DNA of 13,380 nucleotides, from the NCBI GenBank assembly GCA_001430745.1, contig KQ482062.1:54249-67628 (forward strand), read 5' to 3'. This document shows, in pieces, positions 7,913-13,380 of the stretch. Origin of the DNA: Auxenochlorella pyrenoidosa (lineage: Eukaryota > Chlorophyta > Trebouxiophyceae > Chlorellales > Chlorellaceae). The translations under genes were made by a program, and so were the position numbers. The notes under the pieces are model-generated. The model did no database searches and was not told the DNA's origin. It worked only from the letters and a program-made list of their open reading frames with translations. How positions within the stretch are numbered: position 1 is the stretch's first letter; every line of letters starts with the position of its first letter.

Positions 7913-9276
7913 ATGGCTGCAACAGCAGAGGATGAGGCCATCATCCGCAAGCGGTACCTCACCCAGACGGTGCTTGGCGTAAACGCGGTGCCCCCCTTCA
8001 AACAACTCGTGAAAAGGTGAGCGCCGCTGGTCCATGTGCAATCTGCCGCTGCCGCCTCGCTGGATGCACCCTTACCCTTGTCTCTTCATCCCGGTTGCCC
8101 CCCCGCAGGTACCTGCAGTTCTGCACGGCGCTGCAGAGCGGCACGACAGAGGAGGCGGAGCGCCTGCACCCAGAGCTGCTGGCCGACCTGTATGCCATCC
8201 AGGTGGGGCCCCCTGGTGCCGTGTGGCCCACCTAAGAATGCTGTTGCCCGCCGTTGCTGGCAGCCCCCTCCCCTCCTGCACTCAATCTGGGGCTTGAACA
8301 GCGGTCGTGTCCATGCTGCACCGGCTGTGCGAGCACTGCCGGCGCACCTGCCCTGCGTCAAGGCCCACGGCCCATGCCGCCCCACCTCCCGGCCCCCACC
8401 CTCGCCAGGCGCACATGGACCGGCTGCGGGCCATGAGCGAGGCGTATGCGCGCGAGCAGGCAGCCTACGCCGAGAAGCAGGCGCAGTTGCAGGCGTCGAT
8501 CGCGCAGGTGCGCGCTCCGATGGCACGGGCGCCGGCGGTGGCACAGCCGCGCGGCCGGATTAGTCGGGGTCGGTCGCCAACTCACCTGCCCTTCCCTTGC
8601 CCATGGGTGCCCTGCCCGAAGGCGCGCCGGGTGCGCAGCGCCGGTGGGCACATGCCGCCCCCCTGCTCCCCGCCTCACCTGCCGCCTGTCCCCGCACACC
8701 CCGCGCGTCTTGCGCAGGCTGAGCGTGACATTGAGGAGCGCAAGCGGGAGCTGGCGGAGGCACGCGTGGAGCTGGCACACAAGCAGGAGTACGAGGCAGT
8801 GAAGAAGCAAATCATGCAGGCGCGCGGGGGCGGGGGCTGTGCGGCGTTCCAAATCGGGCGGCGGCGCCACGGTCCGGGCACCGGCAGACCTCGTCAGTGC
8901 TCCGCCGGCTGCCTCGCTGCTGTCATGCTGGTCCGCCTCGATGCCTACCCGGCGCTGCTGCTCCCCTGCCTGCGCCGCGCAGGTGCCTGCGCGCTCTGCC
9001 ACGCTGGCGGAGCAGGAGGGCGCGCGGCGCGAGATCGCCGACCTGCAGCAGCAGTCGGCCGCGCTGGACGCCCTCTTCGAGGCCCGCAAGCAGCAGTTTG
9101 CCGGGGTGCTGGCCTCCCTGGAGCAGCTGCAGCGGCACATTGAGCGGGATGAGCCGGAGGAGAGCGTGGTGGCCCTGCCAGAGGAGACGGGGGGCGGTGG
9201 CGGCGACGGCGGCGGTGGCGGCGCGGCGCCCGGGGCGGCGCAGCCGGTGCAGCAGCAGCCCATGCAGGTCGGCTAG
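7913..9276 (+). CDS. THOC7: THO complex subunit 7 (THOC7/Mft1-type)
   Basis: Inferred exons: 7913-8016, 8109-8202, 8409-8507, 8718-8819 and 8983-9276 (TAG), giving 230 residues against about 200 in animals. The N terminus EDEAIIRKRYLT (residues 6-17) and the following FKQLVKRYLQFC match the conserved start of the family. Residues 67 to about 190 are almost all Ala, Glu, Gln, Arg and Leu in heptad-like order, fitting the long coiled coil that assembles with other THO subunits. QEYEAVKKQIMQ|VPARSATL and the later ARKQQFAGVLASLEQLQ also follow family order. Residues from about 197 on are a Gly-rich then Gln/Pro-rich tail absent from animal homologues. THO is part of TREX, which couples transcription to mRNP packaging and export and limits R-loops. 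Intron 4 uses a GC donor (CAG|GCGCGC), and family similarity runs across that junction. The ATG context CAGCATGGC is favourable. Confidence 0.92.
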
Positions 9277-9637
9277 CTCTGGTTGCCGCCCGCTGGCCTG
9301 TGTGGATGTTGCCTCAAAATGCACGCCCAAGTACCTGCCGATTAGGACCTGACAGCCCTCTACCTTGCTGTCCTTGTCAAGCTTACAGCTCTGTCGGGAA
9401 TGTATGTGGGGAGGGATGGCCCTGTGTGTAGAGGAACAGGGCTCAAAAGCTTGCGATTCAAGCTGGATGCATGTGCATCGCGTGGCTGGAAGGAAAGCGA
9501 GCCGCAAAGCGTGGTTGAAGAAGAAAGGGGATGGGTTTGAAATTCAATTTAGGGAAGGGAGCAGTGCTGGTGATGATACACAGTGTTACAGGGGGTGAAT
9601 GCCACTTCCAGGGAAGGTCGCATCAAGCGCTGAACGT
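9277..9637. other. Convergent intergenic region holding 3' UTRs of THOC7 and DDX11
   Basis: The 361 nt between the THOC7 stop (9274-9276) and the DDX11 stop (9640-9638, minus) have no supported gene. GC falls relative to the exons on both sides. The open frame at 9365-9598 (plus) has no recognisable content and is taken as chance. No exact plus-strand TGTAA was found for THOC7. Confidence 0.6.
9586..9590 (-). promoter_or_regulatory. Candidate TGTAA polyadenylation signal for DDX11
   Basis: The minus strand reads CCCTGTAACACTG, placing TGTAA about 48 nt beyond the DDX11 stop codon. A second minus-strand TGTAA lies at 9387-9383, about 250 nt beyond the stop, and is an alternative. Use of the distal one would make the transcript overlap the THOC7 3' UTR. 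Confidence 0.4.
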
Positions 9638-12600
9638 TCAGCAGGCGCCTGCCGGTGTGGATGCCGCTGCTGCGTCTGCAGCCGCCATGGAGCGTGTGAA
9701 GCGTGCCAGCCGGCCAAAGGCGTCACCAAAGGAGCGCCCCACCTGCATGGAGCATCGTGCCGCGGGACAAGTATGACATGCCCGCAGATGGCTGCAGCGA
9801 CCAAATGCCAGTGAAAGACCTGTTGCAAGTAGCTATGCTGTGCTGTCCTGGCACGGCATCGCCGCCCAGCAATTCTTGCGCAGCAGCCAGCAGGGGCGCC
9901 CTTGTGACACACCTGCAGGCTCTGCTGTATCCAGCCAGGCAGCTTTGCCAGCGGCCCCGTCAGCCTGCCACTCGCGTCCACTGCAGATGCATATCTGCAG
10001 GCAGCCAGAGGTTGTGGAGTTTTCCCAGTGTTAGGGAATGCTGAAAGCACGCGGAACTGCGGATTGGACGGCGCCATGCTGCACCACAACACTGCCTCCA
10101 GACCGTTATACAATGTTATAGCGTGGCACAGCACAGCATGCAATTTGGGCACAGCGCGCACCACCATCCTGTCCCAACTGTGGGCCCGCGCACCATCCTG
10201 CCCCACCTGGCATCCACCAGCAGTACCGCCGCCCAGTCGCCGCGGTGCCGTATTACTCGCCCCACACACTGGTTGACACCCTTCATGCACAGGTTGGAAT
10301 AGTACTCCCGCCCCGTCTCAGCCGCCAGGGGCAGCGGGGGTAGCTGCTGCTGCTGCACCTGCTGCGCCGACGCCAGCTGCGCTTGGGCAGGTGCCGTGGG
10401 CACACCCGATGCCGCTGCTGGTGACGCTGCACTGCGCGCCCTCGTGCCTGCCACAGCTTGGGCATCGTCGGCAGAGAGTAGGCCTGCCGCGGCTGCTGGC
10501 GCCGCTGCCGGTGCGGCTGCGGCAGCCGCGCGGTCCATGAAGCGCATGCGCTCCTGCAGGCCGCAGGCGACAGCGGGGCTTGCGAGTCATTTCTATGGCA
10601 GCAGCAATCGGCTCGATTCCAGGCAGCCGCGAACAAAGTTGACGGCAAACAAGAAATGGGGCGGGGCATGGATGCAATGCACGCTCGCGCGAGCGGCGTA
10701 CGCAGAATGTGAGGCAAGGAGGCAGCGGGCCAAGCGTGCTGAGCAGCCCGGGCCCCACCTGCAACTCTGGGTCGGAAGGGTTGGGGTAGGGCAGCCCCAC
10801 CATGATGACGCACCTGCGGGGGCGGGGGGCGGCAGCGGCTCAGAGAGACTGGAGAGCGACAGTGGGTTGGGCAGAGCCCCTGGGCGGGTGAGCCGGGCAG
10901 TGCAGGGCCCGCCGGTGCTGCTGCATCATTCAGCTGCCAGAGGGGCGGCCGTTGCATCGCCCGCACCGAAACCGCGGGCAAGCATGCGGTCCCCGCCTCG
11001 CCTGCCCAGGGAGTCTCCAAAGTTGATTCCCTCGGCCAGCTTGCCACCCACGACGCAGAGCATCACCGCCCCGGTGACGGCACTGCCGCTGCCGCCGCCG
11101 CCGCCGCCGCCGCCGCCGTTGCCGGGCTTGGCCCCAGCTGTGCTGCTGCTGCCGCCTACCGCGCCGCTGCCGCCACCAGGCACGGCGGCAGCGATGCAGT
11201 CTGCGTACTGCTGCAGGCAGGCCTCCACCTTGCCGGCTGCACGGGGCTCCCGGAACACGCGCTTGCGGGCGCCCAGCTGACGCAGCAGGCCGCTCTGCTG
11301 CCACCTGTGGCAGGGGTTGGGGGGATCAGGGGCGCAAGGCAGATGAGCTCGGTTGGGGCGCGTTAACGGGCCAGGGCCAGCAGTCTGCCCAGGCAGGGCC
11401 TTGAGGGCTTGTGAGCGCGGCGGGGGTTGGGGTGGGAAGTGGGCAGGCTGGGAGGTGGGCGGGTGTGCTGGGGAGCAGGGATGAGGCTGCCTGGCGTATC
11501 CTGGCGTATCCTGTTCCCTGCAGCCACCTCCCAATCTGGCTGCCCAGCTGCCTGCCTACGCAGCAGCCTGCCTGCCCGGGGCGCCTCACCTGCCGTGCAC
11601 TTGATCGGCATAGGAGAAGGAAGGAAAGAAGACCACCACTCCTCCTGGCACCACCTGTGATCGGAGGCAGGGCACCAGGGTGAGGGGCTGCACTCAAACA
11701 GAGCGCAGGCTGGAGGGTGCCCATCTACCAGCTGCCTTGACCACGCTGCCCTGGGCCCAGCTCCCTGCATGCACGCTTGGTTGCTTGTTTGGGCTTTAAC
11801 CCGTCTAACCGGAACGGAACTTGCAACACAGACTGCATGCACGCTTTCCTTGCCTGGCAGGTGTTGAGGACCAGCCTCCCGAGCTCGTCTATCGTTGCCG
11901 GGGACCCACGGGCGGCATGCCGGAAGTCCAGGGCAGCGCCAGAGGGCCCCGCCCCTACAGCCAGCGCCAGCAGCCTGCGAAGGATGGCAGCAGAACCGAT
12001 GGCGCGGCGGTTGCTTCCAGCCAAATTATGTGGCAGCCAGTGGCGCATCGAAGCTCCAGAACTACCCCTGCAGGCAGCCGTTCCATGCTGGCAGCACCCT
12101 CCAAGACCCCCCAAGGCTTTACTCACCGCTCCTGCCCAACCACGTGGCCGCAGGCAAAGCGGTGCAGGCGGTGCGGCGGCAGCCCGGGGAACAGGTGCAG
12201 CACGCTCTGCAGCGGGGACAGCGTGCCGCTGGCCAGGACCACAGCGTGCGCGGCGGACACCACCTCCCCAAAGTGGGCCGCCGCATTGAGCAGCACGTAC
12301 TTGAGCAGCCCGCCCGCGCTGCCCGCCGCCCCTGCCGCCGCTTGCGGGGCGCAGCCGCCAAGCTGCTGCGCACCCTGCGCCTGCTGCGCCTGCTGCGAGG
12401 GATCAGCAGGCGGCTGCACCACGATGCGCCCGTCGGCATCGGCGCTGGTGAGGGCCTTCAGGAAGCCCACCAGTGCGTGCAGCGCGCCGGTGCCGGCGCC
12501 ACGCGCCCCGCCGTCTGCAGCCGCCGCAGCTGCGCCCCCGGCGCCTGCTGCCGCCCCGTCTGCCACCCCCGCCATGTCGCGCAGCTGCTGCGCCTGCCAG

Positions 12601-13230
12601 AAGCCTGCTATCTTGTACACAGCCTTGCTTTCGCGGACATAACTGCTGGCCAGGGTAATCAGCAGGGGAGGGGAGGTGTGAGCATGCGCACGTGGGCGCA
12701 GAGGCCAGGCACAGAAACCGCAGGCAGCACGGGCCCGTCGGCCACCAGCAGAGCCATTCTGCAGGACCTGCAGACGGCCGCAGCCCACCTGACGAGCTTG
12801 AACAGGTTCAAGTTGTCCAGCCCTGTCAGCACCAAGAAGCTGTTGACTGTCAGCACCGCTCCGCCGGCGCTGCTGCTGCCGCCGTCAACCAGCCCTGCAT
12901 CCGCAGCTGGGGCTGCCAGGCGAGTGGCTCCGCTGGCCGCCTGCGTCAGCACCTGCAGGGCGTTTGGGCGGCAAGCAGAGGTGGGCGGGTGCACAGGGCC
13001 ATCCCTTGCACGTGCCGGTGGTGTCCCCACCTGGGTCCCTCTGCTGCACACCGCCTGCACCCCGCCGGCCCCCCTTGCCTGCGCCACCCGCAGCAGCATC
13101 TGGATGTGCCGGCAGTTGCCGGGCGCCAGGCGCGGCTGGAAGCGCTGGAAATAGGCTGCCAGCTGGCGGTGCGCCGTGGCCGCCTGCGCCGCCGACAGCT
13201 CTGCCGAGTGGCAGCTGTTGACGGCGTCCA
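9638..13230 (-). CDS. DDX11: ATP-dependent DNA helicase DDX11/ChlR1, C-terminal two thirds (5' end off window)
   Basis: Inferred exons, minus strand: 13230-13079, 12952-12789, 12642-12127 (or from 12645), 11974-11854, 11654-11590, 11304-11002, 10813-10759, 10553-10207, 9994-9913 and 9742-9638 (TGA). All phases agree, giving about 636 residues. Family landmarks appear in order: [19 protein letters not shown], motif [33 protein letters not shown] (motif IV region), [18 protein letters not shown] (motif V), [38 protein letters not shown] (motif VI), LAKLPGWI, and SFGDAF near the C terminus. The LAKLPGWI and SFGDAF segments point to DDX11 rather than RTEL1, FANCJ or XPD. Walker A, the Fe-S cysteines and the DEAH box should lie beyond 13380. 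DDX11 is an XPD-like 5'-3' helicase acting in sister-chromatid cohesion and on G-quadruplexes and related structures. Extra Gly, Ala and Gln tracts lengthen the core. Introns after 13079, 11854 and 11002 use GC donors. Confidence 0.94.
11091..11118 (-). repeat. In-frame (GGC)n trinucleotide repeat in DDX11 exon
   Basis: About nine GGC units, read as GCC on the plus strand, encode a run of nine Gly in DDX11. They lie between YADCIAAAV and [13 protein letters not shown], just ahead of helicase motif V. Animal DDX11 has only a short loop at this place. Pure triplet repeats of this kind are usually length-polymorphic. Confidence 0.9.
11491..11510 (+). repeat. Direct repeat of a 10-mer in DDX11 intron
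   Basis: CTGGCGTATC occurs twice back to back. It lies in the intron between the DDX11 exons ending at 11590 and starting at 11304 (minus strand). No function is suggested. Confidence 0.85.
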
Positions 13231-13380
13231 CTGCGTGGAGTGGGGAGGGGAGGCGGTGGCAGCGGGCGCGGAGCTTCTTGCCTGGGTCTGGCCACGCACG
13301 CACCCACCCAAACGAGCCCGCAATCAGCCCAACATCGCAGACACGTGGCCACACCAGTCAACAAGCCCCCCCCCCCCCCC
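13231..13380 (-). other. DDX11 intron running off the right edge, ending in a 15-C homopolymer
   Basis: Upstream of the acceptor CACGCAG|TGGACG (exon start 13230) no further DDX11-like coding sequence is seen. The preceding exon must end with one base of a Val codon and lies beyond the window. The last 15 bases are all C, which may be a real homopolymer or a low-quality sequence end next to an assembly gap. Confidence 0.6.

Noticed and set aside
9586..9912. Unspliced DDX11 C terminus running to a stop near 9586
   Set aside because: The read-through sequence has no family match, whereas splicing CAG|GTGTGT (9912) to CATGCAG|GTGGGG (9743) gives [13 protein letters not shown], which matches the family's C-terminal segment and a stop at 9638.
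11895..13154. A 419-codon open frame on the plus strand
   Set aside because: It is antisense to DDX11 exons and introns; the opposite strand carries helicase motifs in order with matching splice phases.
1..13380. Mobile elements, CRISPR arrays or a defence-type gene cluster
   Set aside because: I saw no terminal repeats, transposase or reverse-transcriptase motifs, or regularly spaced repeats. The content is ordinary eukaryotic housekeeping plus one unknown membrane protein.

Overview
The window looks like nuclear DNA of a green alga, most likely a Chlorella-like trebouxiophyte. This is an inference from very high GC, many short exons split by introns of roughly 90-290 nt, Ala/Arg-rich plastid-transit-like N termini, Gly/Ala/Gln low-complexity insertions in conserved proteins, and TGTAA motifs near gene ends. 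It is eukaryotic: no reading frame spans a whole gene, and the products appear only after splicing. All exon models below were built by hand from splice motifs, reading phase and protein-family similarity. No transcript data were available.

Five genes alternate strictly in orientation (- + - + -). (1) 109-1306, minus: 5' part of a probably plastid-targeted alpha/beta hydrolase of the chlorophyllase/PET-hydrolase-like type, cut by the left edge. (2) 1720-4629, plus: an 11-exon, 346-aa, probably plastid-targeted protein with about eight membrane segments that I do not recognise. (3) 5058-7219, minus: a 618-aa TOPORS-like E3 ligase with a RING-H2 finger and an Arg/Ser-rich region. (4) 7913-9276, plus: THO complex subunit 7 (THOC7), 230 aa. 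(5) 9638-13230, minus: the C-terminal two thirds of the DDX11/ChlR1 DNA helicase, cut by the right edge.

Genes 1/2 share a divergent upstream region (1307-1719), and genes 3/4 share another (7220-7912). Genes 2/3 and 4/5 converge, with intergenic spaces of about 430 and 360 nt that must hold the 3' UTRs of both members. Three neighbours act in the nucleus on linked processes: mRNP assembly/export (THOC7), cohesion and resolution of unusual nucleic-acid structures (DDX11), and topoisomerase-I-linked ubiquitin/SUMO ligation (TOPORS). The other two look plastid-directed.

The most striking signal is in splicing. Of 29 inferred introns with a visible donor, 7 begin with GC instead of GT, spread over four genes and all after an AG-ending exon. 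Other splice-site oddities are a 55-bp tandem duplication that copies a whole 3' splice site out of frame, an 18-nt micro-exon whose first six bases match the start of the next exon, and a NAGNAG acceptor in DDX11. I saw no mobile element, CRISPR array, tRNA or rRNA gene.
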